This document shows positions 47,863-55,489 of a DNA stretch of 64,000 nt, piece by piece. A program made the position numbers and the translations under genes. Under the pieces are notes generated by a model. It did no database searches. It saw only the letters and a list, made by a program, of their open reading frames with translations, and was not told where the DNA came from. Origin of the DNA: Nonomuraea turcica (GTDB taxonomy: Bacteria; Actinomycetota; Actinomycetes; Streptosporangiales; Streptosporangiaceae); the NCBI RefSeq assembly GCF_030718205.1, contig NZ_JAUZQF010000013.1, positions 124,001 to 188,000 on the forward strand, written 5' to 3'. Every line of letters starts with the position of its first letter. Positions within the stretch are counted from its first letter, which is position 1.

Positions 47863-49170
47863 GTGAAAGATAATCCGGTGGCCGGATACGTTGAGGCGAC
47901 GTGGCCCGCGGCGTGGGATGCTCCCAGCAAGAGGGATAGGCGCGGCGGCAGATACCACGCCTACCTGCCAGATCCTCTCGTCGGTGGCAGTCACTTCATC
48001 GCCCCTGACGTAGCCATGGAGGCGTCCCGGGTGGAAGGCCTCGTCAGGCGGCTTACGGCGCACCCGGCTGGTGACGGTGTCGACGGGCTGGCTCGTTTCC
48101 TGCTCAGGTCCGAGGCCATAGCCTCGTCGCGCATCGAGGGCCTGCAGGCTTCGCCTCAGCAAGTCGCCCTTGCCGAGCTCGCCGCCCACGAGATCGGGGT
48201 GACGAGGGGGTTCACGGCGACGGCCGCGCTGGTCGCCAACAATGTGACGGCGCTTCGGCGGGCCGTCACCGAACTCGTCTCAGCTGCGGTGCTCTCCACG
48301 GAGGACGTCGTCGCGCTGCACACGGTGCTGCTTCCCGACGAGAAGCACCTCGGGCTGCGTGAGGTGCAGAACTGGGTGGGAGGCGGCGACTGGCATCCGC
48401 TGGACGCAGAGTTCGTCCCGCCCCCGCCCGAGCATGTCCGCCCGCTGATGGACGATCTCGTGTCGTACGCGAACAGCGCTGTACATGCACCGATCATCCA
48501 GGCTGCTCTGGTGCATGCGCAGTTCGAAACCATTCACCCTTTCACGGATGGCAACGGCAGGGTCGGCCGAGCGTTGATCCACACGGTGCTGGGGCGGCGC
48601 GGGCTGACGCCCAACGCGATACTCCCCATCAGCTTGGTGCTGCTGACGCGCTCCGATGAGTACGTCGCCGGCCTCACGGCGTACCGGCACATCGGAGAAG
48701 GGGGATCGCCGCAGGCGCAGGAGGGTGTCAACGAGTGGCTGCGTGTCTTTCTCGCGGCGAGCGCAACGGCTGCTGAGCAGGCTGAGAAGTTCGCCGACGA
48801 GCTCCACGAGTTGCACGATGAATGGCTGCGACGGCATCGCGACTACCGGGAGGCGCAGGGACTACGACCGGTGCCCCGATCGGATTCGGCAGTGGCGCGC
48901 CTCCTCAGCCTTCTGCCGGCCGCGCCGCTCGTGACGGCCCGAACCGTGCAGTGCCTGCTTTCCGTCACTCATCCAGCAGCGCGCCAGGCACTGGAGGAAC
49001 TCGCGGGAGCCGGCATTCTCCATCCCAAGCAGATGGAGCGAAATACCAAGGGCTACCTCGCACGGAACATCTTCGATCTCCTGATACTAACGGAACGCCG
49101 GTCGGCCAGTACGAGATGGAACACGCGCGAAAGTCCCCCTAAACGAGTGGTTCCGGCTCCTCAACGGTGA
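47863..49170 (+). CDS. Fic-domain protein, self-inhibited type
   Basis: A 435-residue protein. The Fic active site HPFTDGNGRVGR (~residues 227-238) transfers AMP or another nucleotide moiety to protein hydroxyls. An inhibitory helix SSRIEG, fitting (S/T)xxxE(G/N), is N-terminal at ~88-93, which is class II architecture. The C-terminal ~100 residues form a winged-helix-like region (VTARTVQCLLSVTHPAARQALEELAGAG) that may bind DNA, perhaps the upstream palindrome. GTG 47863 follows GAGAGG. Targets are unknown. Confidence 0.88.
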   Translation: MKDNPVAGYVEATWPAAWDAPSKRDRRGGRYHAYLPDPLVGGSHFIAPDVAMEASRVEGLVRRLTAHPAGDGVDGLARFLLRSEAIASSRIEGLQASPQQVALAELAAHEIGVTRGFTATAALVANNVTALRRAVTELVSAAVLSTEDVVALHTVLLPDEKHLGLREVQNWVGGGDWHPLDAEFVPPPPEHVRPLMDDLVSYANSAVHAPIIQAALVHAQFETIHPFTDGNGRVGRALIHTVLGRRGLTPNAILPISLVLLTRSDEYVAGLTAYRHIGEGGSPQAQEGVNEWLRVFLAASATAAEQAEKFADELHELHDEWLRRHRDYREAQGLRPVPRSDSAVARLLSLLPAAPLVTARTVQCLLSVTHPAARQALEELAGAGILHPKQMERNTKGYLARNIFDLLILTERRSASTRWNTRESPPKRVVPAPQR

Positions 49171-49386
49171 CGAAACAAACGTGGTAATCAGGTTGATGCG
49201 AGGAGTTGCCGCACGGGCAGCGTGTTCGGTGCCGTAGATCCGATCAAGATCGGACAGCAATGCGGTGAGGGTCCGCCTGGCCCGGTCCAGGATGCCGGCA
49301 CTTCGCTCCAGTTCACCGATCTGCCGCCTGAGCTCCAGAGCCTGAGGATCGTCTTCCGCTGGTGTGTCGGCCACGAGGGCGGTCAT
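49087..49386 (-). CDS. Possible small coiled-coil protein
   Basis: From ATG 49386 the minus strand reads about 99 codons with a helical, leucine-heptad core (ALELRRQIGELERSAGILDRAR then LTALLSDLDRIYG), like the coiled-coil tail of a MerR protein. The frame is open further upstream to 49548 but that part looks non-coding. It overlaps the end of fic by 84 bases. It could equally be a fragment. Apart from this, 49171-49590 holds nothing I recognise. Confidence 0.3.
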   Translation of the reverse strand: MTALVADTPAEDDPQALELRRQIGELERSAGILDRARRTLTALLSDLDRIYGTEHAARAATPRINLITTFVSSPLRSRNHSFRGTFARVPSRTGRPAFR

Positions 49387-49590
49387 AAGATGCAGCGCTA
49401 CTTCGTGGTGACAGCCGCAGCCAGCCGGACGCAACACAAGAGGCTCATCACCGCGTTTCCGCCGGTGACGAGCCTCTTGTAGCCGGTGCGGCAGGTGCAA
49501 GGTCCCGTAGGCTGAGCCGACGGTTCTGCGACCACACCCCTTGGCCACTCGGGCGGCCAGCGCTCGTAGGGTCTGAAGTGTCTGGCCGGA

Positions 49591-49917
49591 CTAGGCGGCA
49601 GCGTGCGGGCTGAACGAGAAGCTTGAGCGATCGTCGTCCAAGGCGATGTTCAGCGACGCATCAAGCGCCCTGGTGAGCCGTGCGAGCAGGGCGAGAGTGG
49701 GCACCGTCCCACCGCTCTCAATGTTGGAGATCTGCGGCTGAGTCATGCCCGCACGCCGCGCAAGCTCCACCTGGGAGAGGCCCAATGCGGTCCGCCGGTC
49801 GTAGACAGCCTGTCCGAGCGCGAACGCATACCCCGCTTCCACGTACGCCTCGGACACCTCGACCTTCTCGCCGAGCAATGCACGGGTACGCCGCGTCTTC
49901 CACTGTGAATGGTTCAA
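49591..49917 (-). CDS. XRE-family antitoxin (HigA-like)
   Basis: About 108 residues. A central Cro/C1-type HTH (RRTALGLSQVELARRAGMTQ, then PQISNIESGG) is followed by a short tail (LDDDRSSFSFSPHAAA). TTG 49917 was chosen because it overlaps the toxin stop as TTGA and has GGAGG nine bases upstream. The toxin-before-antitoxin order is that of HigBA modules. Confidence 0.85.
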   Translation of the reverse strand: MNHSQWKTRRTRALLGEKVEVSEAYVEAGYAFALGQAVYDRRTALGLSQVELARRAGMTQPQISNIESGGTVPTLALLARLTRALDASLNIALDDDRSSFSFSPHAAA

Positions 49918-50285
49918 CTTTCTGTCACCTCCCGGACATAGATGTGGCCCGCCACTGGATGATCGGCTTCGCACACTTTCTGGACCTGCCTGGCCCGCTC
50001 GATTTCAGCATCCTCTCTCATGCGTGTCTTACGGAAAACCGTCAAGAACACGATTCGTCGCCCAGGCGCGAGCCAGTACGTCAGTCGTACCGCAGTGCCC
50101 TCCAAGTTGAACCGCAACTCCCGTACCTTGCCGCCCAGGTGCCTGGAGTAAGGTTCGCCCAGCGTGGTCGGCTGCTCTGCGAGCATGTCAGCGGCGCGCT
50201 CGACCTTGTCATAGTGAGCATCCGACAACAGCTCCAACCATTGGCGCACCTCCGGTTCCATCTCGATGGACCATGGCTCGCTCAC
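49914..50285 (-). CDS. RelE/HigB-like toxin
   Basis: About 123 residues of the phage Gp49/HigB branch of the RelE superfamily: IEMEPEVRQWLELLSDAHYDKV, HLGGKVRELRFN, VRLTYWLAPGRRIVFLTVFRKT. These are ribosome-dependent mRNA interferases, inhibited by the partner XRE protein. GTG 50285 lies six bases after a TATAGT -10 box; TTG 50300 is the alternative. Confidence 0.83.
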   Translation of the reverse strand: MSEPWSIEMEPEVRQWLELLSDAHYDKVERAADMLAEQPTTLGEPYSRHLGGKVRELRFNLEGTAVRLTYWLAPGRRIVFLTVFRKTRMREDAEIERARQVQKVCEADHPVAGHIYVREVTES

Positions 50286-50293
50286 GGCACCAC

Positions 50294-50311
50294 TATACAA
50301 AAATATGTATA
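50294..50311. promoter_or_regulatory. Toxin-antitoxin operator candidate
   Basis: TATACA-AAAATA-TGTATA is an inverted repeat that overlaps the TATAGT -10 box of the toxin promoter. This is the expected position for autorepression by the XRE antitoxin. Confidence 0.6.
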
Positions 50312-50378
50312 CCTAAGCCACGCGTTCAGGGTGGGCTCCCGCCAGCCCACTTGGTAATAGGGCAAGGGGTGGGTGCTT

Positions 50379-50455
50379 TCCGGGGGTCGAAGGGGGCGGA
50401 GCCCCCTGGGAGGCGCTGTCTGGAATCCCGTGCGCGAAGCGCCCCCCGTGGAAGG
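50379..50455. repeat. GC-rich double-hairpin repeat (REP-like), copy 2
   Basis: Starts CCGGGGGTC and contains GGGGGC-GGA-GCCCCC, then GGCGCT pairing with AGCGCC, in the same order as 16844-16915. It lies about nine bases past the stop of the minus-strand permease gene and should terminate that operon. Confidence 0.65.
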
Positions 50456-50463
50456 CCTTGCAG

Positions 50464-51375
50464 TCACCCCTTGATGGCCCCCACGATCACGCCCTTGGTG
50501 AAGTGGCGTTGGACGAAGGGGTAGATGATCAAGGCGGGTATGACGGCGATCACGACGATCGCCATCTTGATCGCCAGGGTCGGGGGTGCGTCGCCCGTCA
50601 CCCCCGCCGTGGCCGCCGGCAGCGGGTTCGAGTCCACCACGTACTGGCGCAGGATCAACGCCAGGGGCCATTTACGGGTGTCGTCGATGTACAGCATCGC
50701 ATTGAACCAGGCGTTCCAGTAGCCCACCGCGTAGAACATCGCCACGACGGCCGTGACCGCCTTCGACATGGGCAACACGATGCGCCACAGGATGCGGAAC
50801 TCCCCGGCCCCGTCGATGCGGGCGCTGTCCGACACCTCCCCGGGGATGTTCATGAAGAACGAGCGCAGCACGACCACGTTGAAGGCGGAGACGGCGGTCG
50901 GGAGGATCAGCGACCAGTAGCTGTCCTTCAGGCCGAGGCCGCTGACCATCAGGTAGACGGGGATGATGCCGGGGAAGAAGACGAACATCAGCAGGATGCT
51001 GAACAGCAGCGGGCGGTGCAGGAACGAGCCGGGGCGCGACAGCGAGTACGCCCCCAGGATGCTCACCGCGGTACTGATCAGCGTCCCCACAAGGGTCACT
51101 CCAGTGCTGACCAGCACGGCCCTGCTGACCACGGTGTCGGAGAAGATCTGCCGGTACGCCTCGAACGTGATCCCCTCCGGCACCAGCACCAGCCCGCCGG
51201 CGCGGTTGACGGTGGCGGCCGAGCTGAGGCTGGTCAGGACGATCGTGTAGAGGGGGCCGAGCACGGCCAGGACGATCACGGTCACCAGCGTGCCCTTGCC
51301 CGCCTGGCCGACCGGCGAACGCCGCTCCTCCCAGGGGGCCAGCTTCGACGGTTTCCTGGACGTCAGAGCTGTCAT
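50464..51375 (-). CDS. Carbohydrate ABC transporter permease (LplC-type)
   Basis: A 303-residue MalG-like permease with six helices. The EAA-type loop is VSDSARIDGAGEFRILWRIV. The C-terminus ends in FTKGVIVGAIKG, as in LplC/YtcP permeases. It overlaps the LplB-type gene by four bases and is last of a three-gene importer operon. Confidence 0.9.
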   Translation of the reverse strand: MTALTSRKPSKLAPWEERRSPVGQAGKGTLVTVIVLAVLGPLYTIVLTSLSSAATVNRAGGLVLVPEGITFEAYRQIFSDTVVSRAVLVSTGVTLVGTLISTAVSILGAYSLSRPGSFLHRPLLFSILLMFVFFPGIIPVYLMVSGLGLKDSYWSLILPTAVSAFNVVVLRSFFMNIPGEVSDSARIDGAGEFRILWRIVLPMSKAVTAVVAMFYAVGYWNAWFNAMLYIDDTRKWPLALILRQYVVDSNPLPAATAGVTGDAPPTLAIKMAIVVIAVIPALIIYPFVQRHFTKGVIVGAIKG

Positions 51376-52346
51376 GATCGCGAATACACCCCTCGCTCGC
51401 CCATCGCGTGCGCGACCCGGTTGGCCGCCACGATCAGCAGCAGCCCGACCAGGCCTTTGAACAAACCGGCCGCCGCCCCGTATCCGAGGTCACCGGTACG
51501 CAGGCCGGACCAGTAGACGAACGTGTCGAACACCTCGGACACCTCGCTGCCGACGGCGCTGCGTTGCAACATGAACTGCTCGAACCCGACGTTCAGCGCA
51601 TCGCCCAGGCGCAGGATCAGCAGCAGCACGATCACCGGACGCAGCCCGGGTAGCGTGATGTGCCACATGCGCCGCCACCTGCGGGCACCGTCCACGGCGG
51701 CGGCCTCGTACAGGTTGGGGTCGATGGTGCTCAGCGCGGCCAGGAAGATGATCGCGCCCCAGCCGGCATCCTTCCAGATGGTCTGGCTGGTGATGAGCAG
51801 GATGAACGTGTCGGAGTTCGTCATCCAGTCGACGCCCTCGTAACCGCGCTCGCGCAGCAGCTGCGCGAGCAGGCCCGCCCCGCCGAACATCTGCTGGAAG
51901 ATGGCCACGACCAGCACCCAGGAGAAGAAGAACGGCATGTAGACCACGCCCTGCACGAACGCCCTCAGCTTGGCCGAGACGATGCTGTTGAGCAGGAGCG
52001 CCAGCATGATCGGCACGGGGAAGTAGAAGACGAGCTGGAAGGCCGTGATCGACAGCGTGTTCAGCATCGCGCGCAGGAACTGGGGGTCCTGGAAGAGCAG
52101 CGCGAAGTTGGTGAAGCCGATGATCGGGCTGCCGGTGATGCCGCCGGTGTAGGGGTTGTAGTCCTGGAAGGCGATGACGTTGCCGAGCGCCGGGATCCAC
52201 CAGAAGGCGAGGACCACGAGGAGCATCGGCAGGTTCATCACCAGCAGCGGCCAGTCCCTGCGGAGTTTGGCGCGCCAGCTGATCTTCATCGGTTCGGTGG
52301 TGGCCGGGCCGCTCCTGACCGGCCGCTTGGCCGTCACCACCCCCAT
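51372..52346 (-). CDS. Carbohydrate ABC transporter permease (LplB-type)
   Basis: A 324-residue MalF-like permease. After a basic N-terminus it has six helices, with the EAA loop YEAAAVDGARRWRRMWHIT. The motif GFEQFMLQRSAVGSEVSEVFDTFVY is shared by LplB proteins. It pairs with the LplC-type gene downstream and the large receptor gene upstream. Confidence 0.9.
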   Translation of the reverse strand: MGVVTAKRPVRSGPATTEPMKISWRAKLRRDWPLLVMNLPMLLVVLAFWWIPALGNVIAFQDYNPYTGGITGSPIIGFTNFALLFQDPQFLRAMLNTLSITAFQLVFYFPVPIMLALLLNSIVSAKLRAFVQGVVYMPFFFSWVLVVAIFQQMFGGAGLLAQLLRERGYEGVDWMTNSDTFILLITSQTIWKDAGWGAIIFLAALSTIDPNLYEAAAVDGARRWRRMWHITLPGLRPVIVLLLILRLGDALNVGFEQFMLQRSAVGSEVSEVFDTFVYWSGLRTGDLGYGAAAGLFKGLVGLLLIVAANRVAHAMGERGVYSRS

Positions 52347-52356
52347 GTCGTGCTCC

Positions 52357-53997
52357 TCACAGCCTGCCGTTCTCCCGCGCGACCTTCATGTAGAACTCGC
52401 GTGCCTCGTTGCCGCCGCCGTCCTGCCACTCCTTGACGATCTTCGCCCACTCGGAGACGGGCCGCTTGCCGCGGAAGATCTCCTGCATCTTGTCCTCTGT
52501 GGGCTGCGCCAGGCCGGCCATCTTGGAGGGCACCTCCACGCGGATCCCGACGAACGGGTCGTTCTCCAGGAGCTTCGCGGCCTGCGTCTGCCAGTCGTAC
52601 AGGGCCTGGACGAGGCCTTTGTACTGGCCCTTCTCGTTCGCCGGCGGCCGGCCGGACAGGAACATGTACGTGGGCGCGACCTCCTTGCGGCCCAGCGCGG
52701 TCTGCTCGACCTTGCCGTCCTTGACGTTGTAGTGCTTGCCCTCGACGCCGTTGTTGACCAGCTCGTACTCCTGCGTGCCGTAAGGTGCTGAGGTCCAGTT
52801 GGACAGCGCGAGCAGCTCGCGGGTGCGGGCGTCGCCCAGACCCTTCTTGATGAAGACGAACATGCCGGCGGGCTCGTTTCGCCACATGATCGTCTTACCG
52901 CCGGGCTTGGCCGGGTAGGGGACGACGGCCTGCATGTCGAACTTGGGATTGTCAGCCTGGAAGCGGCCGAGGTTCTCGTGCCAGGCGCCGAGACCGTCCC
53001 GGTAGATGATCATCTGGCCGCTGCCGAAGGGGCCCTTCATGTCGGCGTCCTTGTTGGCCACGAGGTCGGGATGCATGTAGCCGGCCTCGAAGAGCTTGAC
53101 CATGAACTCGATCGAGGCGGCAAATTCGGCGGTCTCGTACTTGTACTCGAGCGTGCCGTCGCTCTTCTTGCGCCACTCGCGCGGCGCGCCGAAGGCCCGC
53201 TGCATCTCCTGCTCCATGCCGCCGCCGAAGGCCCAGCGCTTCTTCTTCGCGTCCGTGATGGCCTTGCCGAGCACCAGCAGGTCGTCGCCGCTGGTGGGGT
53301 GCTGCAGGCTGAGCTCCTCCATGATGTCCTGGCGGACGAAGGTGGCGAACGGGAACGGCTCGTTCTGCCAGGGGATGCCCTGCAGGATGCCGCCGAAGAC
53401 GCCGTACTGCCAGGCGGCGGTGTCGTAGTTGGCCAGCAAGGGGAACTCCTTGGCCTTGTCCCCGGCCAGGTAGGGCCCCAGATCGGCGAAGAGCTTGTTG
53501 GCCGCCTCGGTGAAACGGGCGATCTTTATGAGCTCCCAGCCCGGCACCATGACCATCTCGGGCACGTCGCCGCTGGCCAGGGTGGTGCTGAGCTTCTCGT
53601 GGTAGGTGTTGCCGTCCGAGATGTTGAAGCGGACGGTGCCGCCCAGGCGCTCGTTCATGTACTCGTAGTAGGAGTTGTCGCCCAGCCCGGGCGGCACGGT
53701 CCCCCACAGCGGCGTCATCGCGGTCACTTCCTTGCCGCTGGTCAGCGGCTTGGTGGTGACGGCCTGCACCATGTTGGCCGGGCGGGTCAGGAAGCCGGGG
53801 GCGACGAACTCGCTGCCGGGCAGGTCCGGCTTGAGCCCGGGGATCTCGAATGGGATCCGCGTCGGCACCAGGCTCTTGAGCTTGTCGGCCGCCACGGCGG
53901 TGCCCTTGGAGACCGATTTCTTCTCGGCGCAGCCCGCCACCAGAACGCTTGCGCCTACCAGGCCGAGGAACCCGCGGCGAGTCGTGTTGGTCGCCAT
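52357..53997 (-). CDS. LplA-type extracellular solute-binding lipoprotein
   Basis: A 546-residue receptor, the long form found with LplBC-type permeases. Twin arginines in NTTRRGFLGL and the lipobox VLVAGCAEKK suggest Tat export and lipid anchoring. The mature region has IPWQNEPFPFATFVRQDIM at the ligand lobe. LplABC relatives import oligosaccharides such as xylo-, galacturono- or glucuronic-acid-containing sugars. The neighbouring GH3 gene suggests beta-linked oligosaccharides. No ATPase is encoded nearby. Confidence 0.9.
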   Translation of the reverse strand: MATNTTRRGFLGLVGASVLVAGCAEKKSVSKGTAVAADKLKSLVPTRIPFEIPGLKPDLPGSEFVAPGFLTRPANMVQAVTTKPLTSGKEVTAMTPLWGTVPPGLGDNSYYEYMNERLGGTVRFNISDGNTYHEKLSTTLASGDVPEMVMVPGWELIKIARFTEAANKLFADLGPYLAGDKAKEFPLLANYDTAAWQYGVFGGILQGIPWQNEPFPFATFVRQDIMEELSLQHPTSGDDLLVLGKAITDAKKKRWAFGGGMEQEMQRAFGAPREWRKKSDGTLEYKYETAEFAASIEFMVKLFEAGYMHPDLVANKDADMKGPFGSGQMIIYRDGLGAWHENLGRFQADNPKFDMQAVVPYPAKPGGKTIMWRNEPAGMFVFIKKGLGDARTRELLALSNWTSAPYGTQEYELVNNGVEGKHYNVKDGKVEQTALGRKEVAPTYMFLSGRPPANEKGQYKGLVQALYDWQTQAAKLLENDPFVGIRVEVPSKMAGLAQPTEDKMQEIFRGKRPVSEWAKIVKEWQDGGGNEAREFYMKVARENGRL

Positions 53998-54028
53998 GGA
54001 TCTCTCCCTTCTCCGAGTGGGGGATGGC

Positions 54029-54070
54029 CTACTAAAAATTAGTTGGTATTGCGACCAAACAAATTAGTAG
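54029..54070. promoter_or_regulatory. ROK/XylR-type operator between importer operon and ROK gene
   Basis: Outer arms CTACTAA / TTAGTAG enclose AATTAGTTGGTATTGCGACC followed by AAACAAATTAG, an imperfect dyad of the kind bound by XylR-like ROK repressors. It is placed to control both divergent genes. Positions 54038-54065 align without gaps to 26061-26088 (21 of 28 bases). Confidence 0.7.
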
Positions 54071-54152
54071 AGTGTTGTCCTGACCACAAGGGATCGCTAC
54101 GGTCACAGGTTGGTGAAGGAGGCCCGGGAATGCGGCATGCTGGGGTCGTCTC

Positions 54153-55385
54153 TTGGCGGGAACGGGGCTGATATTGATCACTTCTACGACCGGCCCGCAG
54201 CCGGCCGACTTCGCCGACGTACGGGCCACCAACCTAGCGGTCGTGCTGCGGTTCGTCCGCGAGCACGCCCCCTGCTCGCGTGCCGACATAGCGGCCTCCA
54301 CCGGCCTCAACAAGGCCACCGTGTCGAGCTTGGTCGCCGACCTCATCGACCGTCGGCTGGTCCGTGAGACCGGCCTGACGGAAAACCGCGTGGGCAGGCC
54401 GGCCACGATGCTCGTCCTGGACGGCTCGCCGTACGCCGCTATCGGGGTCGAGATCAACGTCGACCACGTGTCGGCAGTGGCCACCGACCTCGCCGGGGAG
54501 CGGCTGCTGACCTGGCGGCGCTCGTTCTCGGCCGGCGACTCGGTCAACCAGGGCGTGGCCAGCGTCGGGGCGATCATCCGGCGGGTGGTCAACCGCATGG
54601 CCAAGGAGGAGCGCCAAGTGCTCGGCCTGGCCGTGGCCGTGCCGGGGCTGGTCGACGTGCAGGGCACCGTACGCCTGGCGCCCAACCTCGGCTGGAGGGA
54701 CGCCGACATCGGCGGCGACCTGGCCAAGGCGCTGCGCGATCCCGGCTTCCCCATCCAGGTGGACAACGACGCCAACCTCGCGGCCCTGGCCGAGCAGCGT
54801 TGGGGCGCCCACGCCGGCGCCTCCGACCTGGTCTACCTGACCGGCGAGATCGGTGTGGGCGCGGGCATCATCCTCGACGGGCGGCTGCGCCGCGGTGGCC
54901 TCGGCTACAGCGGCGAGATCGGCCACGTGCAGCTCGACCCTGAGGGTCCCGAGTGCCATTGCGGGCGGCGCGGCTGCCTGGAGGCCATGGCGGGGATCGG
55001 CGCCGTGCTGCGTAAGATTCCCTCACCGGCCGAGATCCAGATCGAGATCGAGGAGTCGGTACGCCTGGCCCGCACCGGTGATCCCGGCACCCTGGCCGCG
55101 CTGGATTCGGTCGGCCGGAGCCTGGGCCGAGGTGTGTCCATTCTGGCCAACCTGCTCAACCCTGAGGTGGTGATCCTCGGTGGTTACTACGTGCCGCTCG
55201 CGCCCTGGTTGTTGCCGGCCGTTCACGAGGAGCTGAGCGACCGCGTCATCGCCGCCGAAGCCGGGGGATGCCAGGTCGTGGCCTCGACGCTGGACCACGA
55301 CGCGGCCGCGCTCGGTGGCGCGGCAAGGGTCCTGGATTCCATAGATTCGGGAAGATTGCCCGGGGGATTGTCGCGAATCCCTTGA
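54153..55385 (+). CDS. ROK-family transcriptional regulator
   Basis: About 410 residues. An N-terminal winged HTH (APCSRADIAASTGLNKATVS, then LIDRRLVRETG) precedes the ROK sugar-kinase-like fold. DNDANLAALAEQRWGAHAG and the zinc/ROK signature CHCGRRGCLEAMAGI are present. The start is uncertain: TTG 54153 or TTG 54174, neither with a strong ribosome site. It is divergent from the LplABC operon and upstream of GH3, so it most likely represses sugar uptake until xylose- or glucose-type oligosaccharide is present. Confidence 0.85.
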   Translation: MAGTGLILITSTTGPQPADFADVRATNLAVVLRFVREHAPCSRADIAASTGLNKATVSSLVADLIDRRLVRETGLTENRVGRPATMLVLDGSPYAAIGVEINVDHVSAVATDLAGERLLTWRRSFSAGDSVNQGVASVGAIIRRVVNRMAKEERQVLGLAVAVPGLVDVQGTVRLAPNLGWRDADIGGDLAKALRDPGFPIQVDNDANLAALAEQRWGAHAGASDLVYLTGEIGVGAGIILDGRLRRGGLGYSGEIGHVQLDPEGPECHCGRRGCLEAMAGIGAVLRKIPSPAEIQIEIEESVRLARTGDPGTLAALDSVGRSLGRGVSILANLLNPEVVILGGYYVPLAPWLLPAVHEELSDRVIAAEAGGCQVVASTLDHDAAALGGAARVLDSIDSGRLPGGLSRIP

Positions 55386-55455
55386 CCTCGGTCACCGGGA
55401 AGTGCACCCTTCAGTCAACCCACCGAAATGTCCGCGTAACTTCCCCAGGCCGGTC

Positions 55456-55471
55456 GTCGAAGCGCTTCGAC
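55456..55471. promoter_or_regulatory. LacI-type operator before GH3 gene
   Basis: GTCGAAGCGCTTCGAC is a 16-base perfect palindrome with the central CG typical of LacI-family sites. It lies 18 bases before the GH3 start. The LacI gene downstream of GH3 is the natural partner. Confidence 0.75.
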
Positions 55472-55489
55472 ACTCTCAGAGGGATGACC

